A stretch of 32,397 nucleotides of DNA from Clostridiales bacterium. GTDB lineage: Bacteria; Bacillota; Clostridia; HGM11327. The notes under the pieces were generated by a model. That model had not been told where the DNA came from and made no database searches. It was given only the letters and a program-made list of their open reading frames with translations. Positions 1-7,002 of this stretch are shown in pieces (position 1 is the stretch's first letter; each line of letters opens with the position of its first letter). The stretch spans positions 1-32,397 of the forward strand of contig SVGI01000015.1 in NCBI GenBank assembly GCA_015056385.1, read 5' to 3'. Both the position numbers and the translations under genes were made by a program.

Positions 1-340
1 CCTTTACTACCCTTACAAACTCCCTGCCGTCCTCCTCACTAATAGCTATTGGCTTTTCACAGAGAACGTGCTTACCTGCAGCAAGACAATCCTTGAGTAT
101 GGTAAGGTGCGTTGACGAAAACGTAGCAATTATAATTATATCGATATTATCGTCCCTTATAAATTTGCGATAATCAGTACCCCACCTTTGGGCATTACAT
201 CTTGCCGCCGCCTTTTTTGCAAGGGACTCGTCTATATCAACAACTGCGTATATATTAATATCGTCGCGGTAGTATATATCAAGCAGATGCTCCATACCGA
301 TATGGCCGCACCCTATCAGCAGCACCGAATATTTTTTCAC
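1..340 (-). CDS. Gfo/Idh/MocA family oxidoreductase, N-terminal part (cut by window edge)
   Basis: This is the N-terminal 113 residues of an NAD(P)-dependent dehydrogenase of the Gfo/Idh/MocA family; the gene runs off the left edge. The chosen start is GTG at 340, with AGGTGG about six bases upstream. The first residues read as a Rossmann strand-loop (VLLIGCGHIGMEHL, a GxGxxG nucleotide site). An acidic AVVDIDE stretch follows, which fits dinucleotide ribose binding, and then the family signature CEKPIA near residue 94. Family members oxidise or reduce sugars, inositols and related polyols. It lies 69 bases behind the glycyl radical activating enzyme on the same strand, so it is probably the third gene of that operon and may act on the same pathway intermediate. 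The substrate cannot be told from this fragment. Confidence 0.87.
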   Translation of the reverse strand, partial: MKKYSVLLIGCGHIGMEHLLDIYYRDDINIYAVVDIDESLAKKAAARCNAQRWGTDYRKFIRDDNIDIIIIATFSSTHLTILKDCLAAGKHVLCEKPIAISEEDGREFVRVVK

Positions 341-409
341 TTTTTCCACCTCATTCAGTATATCTATACAGGCGCAATCATATTTAACATTTGTTAGATA
401 TGCTTTTGC

Positions 410-1348
410 TTACATAACCCTAATATCAACGGACGTAAGCCCGCTTATGTACTCTTTTATATTATTTACCTCGTTTTTTCCGAGAAATTCTTCATTGTTG
501 TATAAGGATTCCCTTCCAAGGAATTTAGCCTTGTTAATACCTAACGGATGATAGGCTTCCAGATTTATTTCTTTTATACCATCTAACTCATCGGCAAGAC
601 GTGCTATTGCCCTGTAATGCTCCTCGTTGGTATTTACGTTTGGTATTATAGGGCATCTTAAAACTATACTCTTACCCATACGGGAGAGCATACTTAAATT
701 TTCAAGTATAACCTTGTTTGATGCACCTGTATATACCTTATGCAATTTATCATCCGTAAGCTTATAGTCAAACAGAAACAGGTCAACGTAGGGCGCAATC
801 CTTGTAAGTATATCCTTACTGCTGAAGCCACAGGTTTCAATACAGGTATGAAGTGATGCTTCCTTACACGCCCTTAAAATAGCTAACGCAAACTCCGGCT
901 GTGCAAGAGGCTCTCCTCCGGAAAGGGTAACCCCGCCTCCGGAGCGCTTATAAAACACGTTTTCCAAAGTAAGCTCCGGCATTATATCCTCCACAGAAAC
1001 CTCTCTGCCGATTTTATCAAGAGCTTTGTAGGGGCATATTTCCGTACACTTACCGCACACCTTACACAGGCTGCGGTTTATTACGTGCTTCCCGTCAATA
1101 AACTCATGGGCGCCGCTTTCACATACCCTTGTACAGAGCATACATTCTCTGCACTTATCCCCTCTCAACATCAGCTCATATTCATATGCTTGGGATTCAG
1201 GATTATGGCACCACGCACATCTTAGCGGGCAGCCCTTGAAAAATACTGTTGTACGTATTCCGGGGCCATCATCCACGCAGAAGTGCTGAATATTAAATAT
1301 TTTACCCTTAACTGTATCCTGCACGGCTTTACCCTTTTCTATCAGCAT
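410..1348 (-). CDS. Glycyl radical enzyme activating protein (radical SAM, PflA-like)
   Basis: A 312-residue radical SAM enzyme that installs the glycyl radical on its partner enzyme. After FCVDDGPGIRT come the radical SAM cysteines in GCPLRCAWCHNPE (CxxxCxxC, about residues 40-47). An inserted ferredoxin-like region follows with two four-cysteine sets, CRECMLCTRVC and CKVCGKCTEIC, for two extra [4Fe-4S] clusters. The SAM-binding GGGVTLSGGEPL motif is intact. The extra clusters are typical of activases for non-PFL glycyl radical enzymes (dehydratases, lyases, decarboxylases) and absent from classical PFL activase. Its start overlaps the end of the glycyl radical enzyme gene by seven bases, which implies translational coupling and a dedicated partnership. 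The function is firm; the pathway is not. Confidence 0.95.
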   Translation of the reverse strand: MLIEKGKAVQDTVKGKIFNIQHFCVDDGPGIRTTVFFKGCPLRCAWCHNPESQAYEYELMLRGDKCRECMLCTRVCESGAHEFIDGKHVINRSLCKVCGKCTEICPYKALDKIGREVSVEDIMPELTLENVFYKRSGGGVTLSGGEPLAQPEFALAILRACKEASLHTCIETCGFSSKDILTRIAPYVDLFLFDYKLTDDKLHKVYTGASNKVILENLSMLSRMGKSIVLRCPIIPNVNTNEEHYRAIARLADELDGIKEINLEAYHPLGINKAKFLGRESLYNNEEFLGKNEVNNIKEYISGLTSVDIRVM

Positions 1349-3348
1349 TCAAATATTGTTCTGTTTATAACAGCATCCTGAAGCTCACGGCTTATATTGC
1401 AGAAATAATCGGAGTAGCCGCCTATTCTGACAATAAGGTCGCGGTGCTTATCGGGATTCTTTTGAGCATCGAGAAGGGTTTCTACATCTGTACACGTAAT
1501 CTGTATCTGTGTACCGTCCATCTCGAAATATCCCTCTATAAGGGCCCTTAATATGGCAGGATTTGTTTTGGGCGATATACTCAAATTCAATACGGGGATT
1601 CCGTATATATCCTTCTGCTCATAGCAGGAGGCGCTCATAAGCATTATTGCAGGGCCCTTGGTCGCCTTGCCGTTTACAGGGGCAATAGAGTCTGCAACTG
1701 CATCACCTGCCGCTCTGCCGTCAGGAGTGTTGCCAACGATTCCTCCCTCTCCCACGTGGCGCAGAAATTGATGGCTTGTGGGAAGGAAGCCTATGCCAAC
1801 ATCAAGCTTTCCTGTTTTATAGTGAGCATAATATCTGCCTGTAAAATCCCTTACAAGCTTATTTACGTCTTCATCGTAGGTTCCGTATACGGGGCAATTT
1901 TTAAGGGCCGCAAGGAACTTAGACTCTCTTGAATTAAGGCAGAAAATAAATTCCTCGGCTGTATATTCTTTTTTGTCAAATACGAGCTCCTTAACTGCAA
2001 GAAGAGAATCCAAGGTGTTGGGTATTCCGCTATCCGAAGGGATTGCAAAGGTATATCTTGCGCCGCCCTGGAAGAAGCCCTTTTCACTGGAAATACAGTC
2101 ATCAGTAAACAGAGTACGTACGGGCGCAAAGGAGCACATTGCCCTCTTATTGTAGTATCTGTTCATAAAATCCATATATATATCCTGAATCTCGTGAACA
2201 CGCTTTACAAGGCTCTCGTAAAACTCTTCAAAGCTTGCGCACTCACAGAGCTTTGTGTTCATACACTCCTCAAAAACCTTCAAAACGTTGAGGTTTAAGT
2301 CTATTCCGCCACAGAAAGTAAGGCCCGTAAAGCTTGTTTCCGTACATCCCATACCACAAAACTGATTAAGATCCTCCTCTGTGATATAAGGAATTCTTGA
2401 TCTCAACCTATCCTTTATGGCCTTTTCGTTATAGAATGCAGGCTGACCGCCACCCTCAAGAACTCTCTCTAATGCAACCTCCCATATATCATCGGGCATT
2501 GTATCAACTGTGCGCAGCTCAATCATAGGACGCGCGCATCCCTCGGAGGCTCTTATCCACTGCTTTGTAAGCTCGTTATATACAGGGCCTATTGATATGC
2601 TCCACGCACCGTATTCCTCCATATTTTTCATTATGCAGTGCATAACGGGAACAAGATCCTCGCCCTTCCAAAGCTTATTGAGCCAGGGATCAACGTAACC
2701 GATATTATCGCATCCGTCTATGTAGAATACAAGGTTAGCACATACAAGAGCCTCATAGGCGGTAGTTGCAGGCTTAAAGGGCACGTTTTTTAATGCGGCA
2801 ATAAGATTTTTATCACCGTTTATACTTTCAAGATATTCAACGGTCCTCTCGCAGTAACGGCGTATACCTGTTACAACGTCTGTAAGGGCCTCCCTCAAAT
2901 CCTCATCCTTCATCTGATTGATGCGATCCTGATATGAATCCAGGCCTTCGCCTATAATTCTGCTGTAATTGGGTGCGCTGTGATTCCACGCATCAGCGTT
3001 ATAGCAATAATTGAATATAATATCTCTGCCGGGGATATCTATAAAATCATATCCCTCATCACAAAATTCGCGCATCCATGTCTCCGCCTGATGGGACTTT
3101 TCCTTAAGCAAATCCCACTTAACATACATCTGCCTGCAGTAATTCGGCAAAATGGCTATACGCTGGTTAAACATATATCCCGAAGGGTAAACGGGCCAAT
3201 CAGTTATAGAAAATTCAACGGGACCGTACTCAAAAAAACGCCTGAAGGCACGGCAATATCTTCTTGCAACGGAATAGCCCTCCATTTCAAAAAGACCTGC
3301 ACCGAACGGCTCGCCTATATCATAAAATAATTTAACTTTATCGTTCAT
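1342..3348 (-). CDS. Glycyl radical enzyme of unassigned class (PFL/dehydratase superfamily)
   Basis: A 668-residue glycyl radical enzyme, shorter than the usual 760-900 residues. The C-terminal radical loop reads RIGGYSDYF, placing the radical on Gly644. The catalytic cysteine loop is CGMGCTETSF, with Cys335 and Glu337 in the GCxE arrangement shared by glycerol/diol dehydratase, choline lyase and related C-X lyases. The conserved TPDGR motif occurs near residue 541. These three elements in the right order indicate an active enzyme. Pyruvate formate-lyase is unlikely, because PFL has a Cys-Cys pair at the active site. ATG at 3348 has AGAGGA eight bases upstream and a promoter at 3380-3409. 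Its activase overlaps the 3' end, and a Gfo/Idh/MocA dehydrogenase follows. I cannot assign the substrate; a polyol or hydroxy-acid dehydratase or lyase would fit the neighbours. Confidence 0.92.
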   Translation of the reverse strand: MNDKVKLFYDIGEPFGAGLFEMEGYSVARRYCRAFRRFFEYGPVEFSITDWPVYPSGYMFNQRIAILPNYCRQMYVKWDLLKEKSHQAETWMREFCDEGYDFIDIPGRDIIFNYCYNADAWNHSAPNYSRIIGEGLDSYQDRINQMKDEDLREALTDVVTGIRRYCERTVEYLESINGDKNLIAALKNVPFKPATTAYEALVCANLVFYIDGCDNIGYVDPWLNKLWKGEDLVPVMHCIMKNMEEYGAWSISIGPVYNELTKQWIRASEGCARPMIELRTVDTMPDDIWEVALERVLEGGGQPAFYNEKAIKDRLRSRIPYITEEDLNQFCGMGCTETSFTGLTFCGGIDLNLNVLKVFEECMNTKLCECASFEEFYESLVKRVHEIQDIYMDFMNRYYNKRAMCSFAPVRTLFTDDCISSEKGFFQGGARYTFAIPSDSGIPNTLDSLLAVKELVFDKKEYTAEEFIFCLNSRESKFLAALKNCPVYGTYDEDVNKLVRDFTGRYYAHYKTGKLDVGIGFLPTSHQFLRHVGEGGIVGNTPDGRAAGDAVADSIAPVNGKATKGPAIMLMSASCYEQKDIYGIPVLNLSISPKTNPAILRALIEGYFEMDGTQIQITCTDVETLLDAQKNPDKHRDLIVRIGGYSDYFCNISRELQDAVINRTIFEC

Positions 3349-3379
3349 AGTAGTTTCCTCTCGGGAAATATTTTTCGTT

Positions 3380-3409
3380 ATTATATCATAGTGATACGGA
3401 TATTTTCAA
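3380..3409 (-). promoter_or_regulatory. Sigma-A promoter of the glycyl radical enzyme operon
   Basis: On the minus strand TTGAAA is followed after 18 bases by a perfect TATAAT. The -10 ends 31 bases before the ATG at 3348. It is the only good promoter between the glycyl radical gene and the hairpin at 3425-3449. Confidence 0.72.
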
Positions 3410-3424
3410 TCGGTTTATAACAAC

Positions 3425-3449
3425 AAACCCCGCTTATATAGCGGGGTTT
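3425..3449. terminator. Stem-loop, probable terminator
   Basis: Nine-base arms AAACCCCGC / GCGGGGTTT enclose a seven-base loop. The T-runs on both sides are short and interrupted, so strength and direction are uncertain. On the minus strand it would separate the glycyl radical operon from transcripts entering from the right. Confidence 0.6.
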
Positions 3450-3500
3450 TGTGATGTAGATTATTCAGTATTATTATACCGTTATTGTTATGTTTTAAGC

Positions 3501-3617
3501 TTATTCTAACACGATATACATACCATATACCGATTTTTTAGGGTTTTCCGGTAATTTCAACGTACCGTCATCAACCAAATCGTGAACAGACATCATTCTC
3601 ATTGAATACAGCTCCAT
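3501..3617 (-). CDS. Hypothetical 38-residue ORF, possibly a gene remnant
   Basis: An open frame of 38 codons begins with ATG at 3617 and ends with TAA at 3501, about 50 bases before the hairpin at 3425-3449. A second in-frame ATG (MRMMSVHDLVDDG...) has GGAG nine bases upstream and is the better start, giving 33 residues. The frame stays open for 13 more codons upstream of the first ATG, which would also fit the 3' end of a decayed larger gene. The product ends KKSVYGMYIVLE. I recognise no family. Confidence 0.25.
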   Translation of the reverse strand: MELYSMRMMSVHDLVDDGTLKLPENPKKSVYGMYIVLE

Positions 3618-3690
3618 CAATATATTAAATGCAATAGTATAGTGTGATACTTTTAGATTTTATGACATAATTTCAGGAATTTTTTTATAA

Positions 3691-4027
3691 AAAAAGCAAG
3701 TCTTCAGCCTCGGGTTCTAAAGGACAGTCAAAAATCCGATATGGATTTATTTCCGTATCGGATTTTTTATTAGCACTACTACTTTTGGTGGTGAGTAAGT
3801 GCGCACTTACAGGCTAACAAAAAGCCTCCCTTGTGTAAAGGGAGGTGGCACGGCAACGCCGTGACGGAGGGATTGTAATAGTTAAAATTCCACCTAAAAC
3901 AATCCCTCAGTCAGCTTCGCTGACAGCTCCCTTTACACAAGGGAGCCTCCGGCTGTAACCGTTTGTCTTTCTGTTGAATTATTGTAAAAACTGTCCTTCA
4001 GAATCCGAAGCTTCCGACTTGCTTTTT
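3691..4027. repeat. Nested inverted-repeat element (MITE-like), 337 bp
   Basis: The two ends form a long imperfect inverted repeat. The 38 bases at 3691-3728 match the reverse complement of 3990-4027 at 32 of 38 positions, both arms starting AAAAAGCAAGTC and ending AAGGACAGT. Inside lie a hairpin at 3731-3766 (AAAATCCGATA / TATCGGATTTT, followed by T's), a perfect 16-base palindrome GTAAGTGCGCACTTAC at 3795-3810, and a second inverted repeat at 3824-3947. No ORF of note is present. The right end lies 10 bases from the adenine deaminase stop codon. No clear target-site duplication is visible. Similar non-coding palindromic units are common in Clostridia; copy number needs the whole genome. Confidence 0.72.
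3824..3947. repeat. Inner inverted repeat with hairpins
   Basis: The arms at 3824-3844 and 3927-3947 share CTCCCTTGTGTAAAGGGAG in inverted orientation, 20 of 21 bases matching. Between them are two small hairpins, CACGGC-AA-CGCCGTG near 3849-3863 and GTCAGC-TTC-GCTGAC near 3911-3925, and an inverted pair GGAGGGATTGT / ACAATCCCTC. The whole unit could fold into one long cruciform or an RNA rod. Confidence 0.75.
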
Positions 4028-4037
4028 GTTAGTATTT

Positions 4038-5834
4038 TTATTCCACCTCAAGATCTACGAACGAGAACGTCATGCAGTCCACCAGACCTCTGTTTGTAAG
4101 GCGAAGCTCAGGTAAGCACGCAAGAGGGATAAGGGCCATTGTCATAAAGGGAGAAACTATATCGCATCCGATGGCCTTCCATGCCTTATCAAGGCCTTCA
4201 ACCTTTGCGCTCACCTCTTCTGCAGTTCCTACGTTCATAAGTCCTGCAAGAGGAAGGTCTACACATCCAAGCACCTCACCGTTGCATACGGCGCACATAC
4301 CGCCTCCGCACTTAATAAGGGTGTTTGCCGCAAGAGCCATATCCTCGTCGTTAGTACCCACAACAAGAAGGTTGTGAGCGTCGTGAGCAACTGTTGATGC
4401 CATTGCACCACACTTAATATTAAAGCCCTTAACAAAGCCTACACCGTGTGTACCCGTATTGTGATGGCGCTCGAAAACAAATGCTTTAAGGACATCCTTT
4501 TGAACGTCTGCCTCAATATAACCGTTTTTAACGTCAAGGGTGATATGCCTTTCATAATCTCCAACCTTTGCGGGGATTATTTCTATAACTCTTACAGTGG
4601 CTTTATCTTTTTTATCCGTTTTGATTTTGAAGGTTTCGGGGGTTATAGCCTCCCCTACGTGCATGGTGTTCATTGCCTTTTCGGGATACTCAAATGAAGG
4701 AAGCTCACAAATCATTTTTCCGTTTTCCGCAACGAGATCGCCATCTATAATTACCTTCTTAACGTTAAAATTCTCAAGTGAATCTACGAAGATAATATCG
4801 GCGCACTTTCCGGGAGTAATTGAGCCAAGCTCATTATCCATACTGAAGCACTGTGCACAGTTTATGGTAACCATCTGTATAGCCTCGATAGGGTCAATAC
4901 CGAATGATATTGCCTTTCTCACGATATGGTCGAGATGACCGTCCTTAAGAAGCGTGTGAGGATGAGTGTCGTCGGAAACCATAACAGCAAATCTTGAATC
5001 AACCTTATTTTGAGTTACTGCACGGCTTACCTCAACAAGGTCGTGCCATGCGGAGCCCTCTCTGAGCATCGCATACATTCCAAGGCGCATTTTTTGGAGA
5101 GCATCCTCCATTCTTGTTGATTCGTGGCAGCACCTTGCGCCTGATGCAATATAAGCATTAAGACCCATACCTGTATCGGGAATTGAATAGTGGCCCGTTA
5201 TTATTTTTTGTGCCTTAAGAGTTTCGCCTGTAATGGCGTGGGTTTCGTCTGCGCCAAAGTGAATACCGGGGAAATTCATCATCTCGCCAAGGCCTACAAC
5301 CTCATCCCTCTTCATCTGCTCTCTTATGTCTTGGGAGGTTACAACAGAGCCGCTGTCCTCAAAGCCGGGTACTGCAGGAACACATGATGGGTATGTAAGC
5401 ATTGCCTTAAGAGGCGTTCTTTCTGCATCCTTTATCATAAGGTCAACGCCATCCGTGCCCATAACGTTACATATTTCGTGGGGATCGTAATATATACCCG
5501 TTGTTCCGTGAGGAATTACTGATCTGGCGTATTCACCTGCGCTGAGCATAGAGGATTCGATGTGTATATGGCCGTCCAGCATACCGGGAGCAATATACAT
5601 TCCGTGGGCGTTGATGACCGTTGTACCCTCGCCTATACAGTGTGAAGCATCACCAACAAGAGCTATTCTTGAGCTATGGATGGCAACATCGGTATTTTCC
5701 ATTATCTCCTTCGTGCAAACATTAATAAGCTTTGCATTCTTTATAACAGTTTCGGCAGGAATTCTGCCCATAGCAACTGCAACAAGCTCCTTTGAGCATT
5801 CCCAAAGCTGTTTCTTACAGAATTTATTGTACAT
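4038..5834 (-). CDS. ade: Adenine deaminase
   Basis: A 598-residue amidohydrolase converting adenine to hypoxanthine and ammonia in purine salvage (EC 3.5.4.2). Metal-site features are in order: GHIHIESS at residues 88-95, DPHE near 117-120, GLGEMMNFPG with Glu184, GHYSIPD with His215, HEST with His237, and SDDTHPH with the catalytic Asp pair at 288-289. The C-terminal adenine deaminase domain is complete (HNTGTHGVGFVKGF, VAHDAHNLLVVG, GGGMCAV). Length matches the family (about 580-600). ATG at 5834 has AGAGGAG about nine bases upstream. It is a single gene with its own promoter at 5897-5925; the next feature downstream is the repeat element. Orthologues of this class use Fe or Mn. Confidence 0.96.
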   Translation of the reverse strand: MYNKFCKKQLWECSKELVAVAMGRIPAETVIKNAKLINVCTKEIMENTDVAIHSSRIALVGDASHCIGEGTTVINAHGMYIAPGMLDGHIHIESSMLSAGEYARSVIPHGTTGIYYDPHEICNVMGTDGVDLMIKDAERTPLKAMLTYPSCVPAVPGFEDSGSVVTSQDIREQMKRDEVVGLGEMMNFPGIHFGADETHAITGETLKAQKIITGHYSIPDTGMGLNAYIASGARCCHESTRMEDALQKMRLGMYAMLREGSAWHDLVEVSRAVTQNKVDSRFAVMVSDDTHPHTLLKDGHLDHIVRKAISFGIDPIEAIQMVTINCAQCFSMDNELGSITPGKCADIIFVDSLENFNVKKVIIDGDLVAENGKMICELPSFEYPEKAMNTMHVGEAITPETFKIKTDKKDKATVRVIEIIPAKVGDYERHITLDVKNGYIEADVQKDVLKAFVFERHHNTGTHGVGFVKGFNIKCGAMASTVAHDAHNLLVVGTNDEDMALAANTLIKCGGGMCAVCNGEVLGCVDLPLAGLMNVGTAEEVSAKVEGLDKAWKAIGCDIVSPFMTMALIPLACLPELRLTNRGLVDCMTFSFVDLEVE

Positions 5835-5896
5835 AATTTTACGCTCCTCTTTTGATTTTACATAAAAAGATATGAAACTTATATAATTTTAAGGTT

Positions 5897-5925
5897 ATTA
5901 TACCATAAAACACGGATAAATACAA
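5897..5925 (-). promoter_or_regulatory. Sigma-A promoter of ade
   Basis: Minus strand TTGTAT, a 17-base spacer ending in TGG, and TATAAT, which also makes an extended -10 (TGnTATAAT). About 55 bases of leader precede the ade ribosome site. The -35 overlaps the foot of the hairpin at 5922-5962. Confidence 0.75.
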
Positions 5926-5962
5926 AGAACGACAAGCTCTGTTAAAGCTTGTCGTTCTTTGT
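5922..5962. terminator. Strong 17-bp hairpin between tRNA operon and ade
   Basis: ACAAAGAACGACAAGCT and its exact reverse complement flank a seven-base loop. Neither side has a continuous T-run, but the stem is perfect. It shares the ACGACAA core with hairpins nearer the tRNA genes. It probably acts as a backstop terminator for the tRNA operon. Bases 5963-6080 hold no supported gene. Confidence 0.6.
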
Positions 5963-6080
5963 TTGTCTATGAGCTATGAAAAAGATATTTTTGCTGTTTT
6001 TGCATATGAATTCGAACTCACCTCTGAATGTGTTATATCATAATTCGTTATTCAAATCAATGCTTTGCGGAGCAAAACTA

Positions 6081-6178
6081 CCTTTTCTCTTCTCTTTTCA
6101 CTCTTATCTTTTCTCTGGAAACGACAATTTTAGAGAAGAGAGAAGAACGAATAGAGAAAAGTGAAGAGAACAAAAGAA
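6081..6178. repeat. Pyrimidine-rich/purine-rich imperfect inverted repeat
   Basis: A CT-only-rich stretch (about 6081-6117) is followed by an AG-rich stretch (about 6131-6178) that is its imperfect reverse complement; the halves share CTTTTCTCTTCTC-like runs. The intervening loop contains GAAACGACAAT, repeated at 6176-6186 and in inverted form near 6199-6209. Short open frames across it have no ribosome site and are rejected. Confidence 0.55.
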
Positions 6179-6213
6179 ACGACAATCTTCTATCGAAAAT
6201 TGTCGTTTCTTTT
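6172..6213 (-). terminator. Rho-independent terminator of the tRNA operon
   Basis: Directly after the tRNA-Tyr CCA end, the minus strand forms AAAAGAAACGACAAT / ATTGTCGTTTCTTTT around a 12-base loop. The downstream arm ends in TTTT. Confidence 0.75.
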
Positions 6214-6299
6214 TGGTGGGAAGGGGTGGATTCGAACCACCGAAGCCGATCGGCAGCAGATTTACAGTCTGGCCCCTTTGACCCCTCGGGAACCTTCCC
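6214..6299 (-). tRNA. tRNA-Tyr (anticodon GUA)
   Basis: The 86-nt class II tRNA includes an encoded CCA. The acceptor GGGAAGG pairs with CCTTCCC, the anticodon loop is CTGTAAA with GUA, there is an extra long variable arm, and the T-arm is GGTTCGAATCC. It is the last gene of the six-tRNA operon. Confidence 0.97.
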
Positions 6300-6317
6300 A
6301 TAATATTTTTTCAAGAA

Positions 6318-6393
6318 TGGTGCCTCGAGCCGGAATTGAACCAGCGACACGAGGATTTTCAGTCCACTGCTCTACCAACTGAGCTATCGAGGC
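6318..6393 (-). tRNA. tRNA-Phe (anticodon GAA)
   Basis: The 76-nt tRNA has an encoded CCA, acceptor GCCTCGA / TCGAGGC, anticodon loop CTGAAAA, and a T-loop starting TTCAATT. It lies 18 bases upstream of tRNA-Tyr. Confidence 0.97.
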
Positions 6394-6398
6394 ACTTT

Positions 6399-6476
6399 TG
6401 GCGACCTGGAAGGGGCTCGAACCCTCGACCTCCAGCGTGACAGGCTGGCATTCTAACCAAACTGAACTACCAGGCC
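6399..6476 (-). tRNA. tRNA-Asp (anticodon GUC)
   Basis: The 78-nt tRNA has an encoded CCA, an acceptor starting GGCCTGG, anticodon loop CTGTCAC, and T-arm GGGTTCGAGCC. Only five bases separate it from tRNA-Phe. A 95-base spacer lies between it and the CAU tRNA upstream. Confidence 0.96.
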
Positions 6477-6571
6477 ATCTTATGCACAAACCGCTTGAGA
6501 ACTAACGTCGCACGGCCATTATACACTATTCTCGAAAAAATTTCAATGTTCATTCCAATTACTTGGAAAAC

Positions 6572-6648
6572 TGGTGGGCCTTCAAGGACTTGAACCTTGG
6601 ACCGACCGGTTATGAGCCGGTTGCTCTAACCAACTGAGCTAAAGGCCC
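6572..6648 (-). tRNA. tRNA with CAU anticodon (elongator Met, or Ile2)
   Basis: The 77-nt tRNA has an encoded CCA, acceptor GGGCCTT / AAGGCCC and anticodon loop CTCATAA. It is not the initiator: the acceptor's first pair is matched and the anticodon stem ACCGG/CCGGT lacks the three G-C pairs. Whether C34 is modified to lysidine, making it tRNA-Ile2, cannot be told with certainty from sequence. Confidence 0.94.
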
Positions 6649-6652
6649 GTTT

Positions 6653-6727
6653 TGGTGACTCCTAGGAGAATCGAACTCCTGTTACCGCCGTGAAAGGGCG
6701 ATGTCTTAACCGCTTGACCAAGGAGCC
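6653..6727 (-). tRNA. tRNA-Glu (anticodon UUC)
   Basis: The 75-nt tRNA has an encoded CCA, an acceptor starting GGCTCCT, anticodon loop CTTTCAC, and T-arm GAGTTCGATTC. Only four bases separate its 3' end from the next tRNA. Confidence 0.97.
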
Positions 6728-6754
6728 ATGATCAATAAATATCCAGTAAACTCT

Positions 6755-6830
6755 TGGTCGGGGTGAAGGGACTCGAACCCCCGACCCCATGCTCCCAAAG
6801 CACGTACGCTACCAACTGCGCCACACCCCG
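6755..6830 (-). tRNA. tRNA-Pro (anticodon UGG)
   Basis: The 76-nt tRNA has an encoded CCA, acceptor CGGGGTG / CACCCCG, anticodon loop TTTGGGA, and T-arm GGGTTCGAGTC. It is the first gene of the operon, about 16 bases after the predicted start of transcription. Confidence 0.97.
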
Positions 6831-6852
6831 GTTAGGTTCACAAGACTTGTGT

Positions 6853-6881
6853 ATTATACAACATAAGAAATCTTTTGTCAA
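6853..6881 (-). promoter_or_regulatory. Perfect sigma-A promoter of the tRNA operon
   Basis: The minus strand has TTGACA, exactly 17 bases, then TATAAT: full consensus at both boxes, as expected for a stable-RNA operon. It lies back to back with the promoter of the aminotransferase gene. Confidence 0.93.
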
Positions 6882-6940
6882 CACCTTTTTTCTATTTTTA
6901 CAAAAAAAATTCAGCGCACAACCCTCCTCTGCCCTTTCTA

Positions 6941-6969
6941 TTGACAAGTATAATTTCAAGGTATATAAT
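6941..6969 (+). promoter_or_regulatory. Perfect sigma-A promoter of the aminotransferase gene
   Basis: TTGACA at 6941, a 17-base spacer and TATAAT at 6964. The predicted start near 6976 leaves a leader of about 27 bases. This promoter supports the ATG at 7003 over any upstream start, because longer frames would run through tRNA-Pro. Confidence 0.92.
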
Positions 6970-7002
6970 TTATATAATATATACAGGAAGCAGAAAATTA
7001 TT

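Noticed and set aside
3824-3947. Possible CRISPR repeat unit
   Set aside because: The similar segments are inverted arms of one palindrome, not regularly spaced direct repeats, and there are no spacers.
5976-6382. Several short ORFs on both strands over the tRNA genes and hairpins
   Set aside because: They overlap well-formed tRNAs or repeats, lack ribosome sites and have no protein-like pattern.
6754-7002. N-terminal extension of the aminotransferase frame
   Set aside because: The extra 83 codons run through tRNA-Pro and both promoters; the ATG at 7003 has a ribosome site and matches the AlaA N-terminus.
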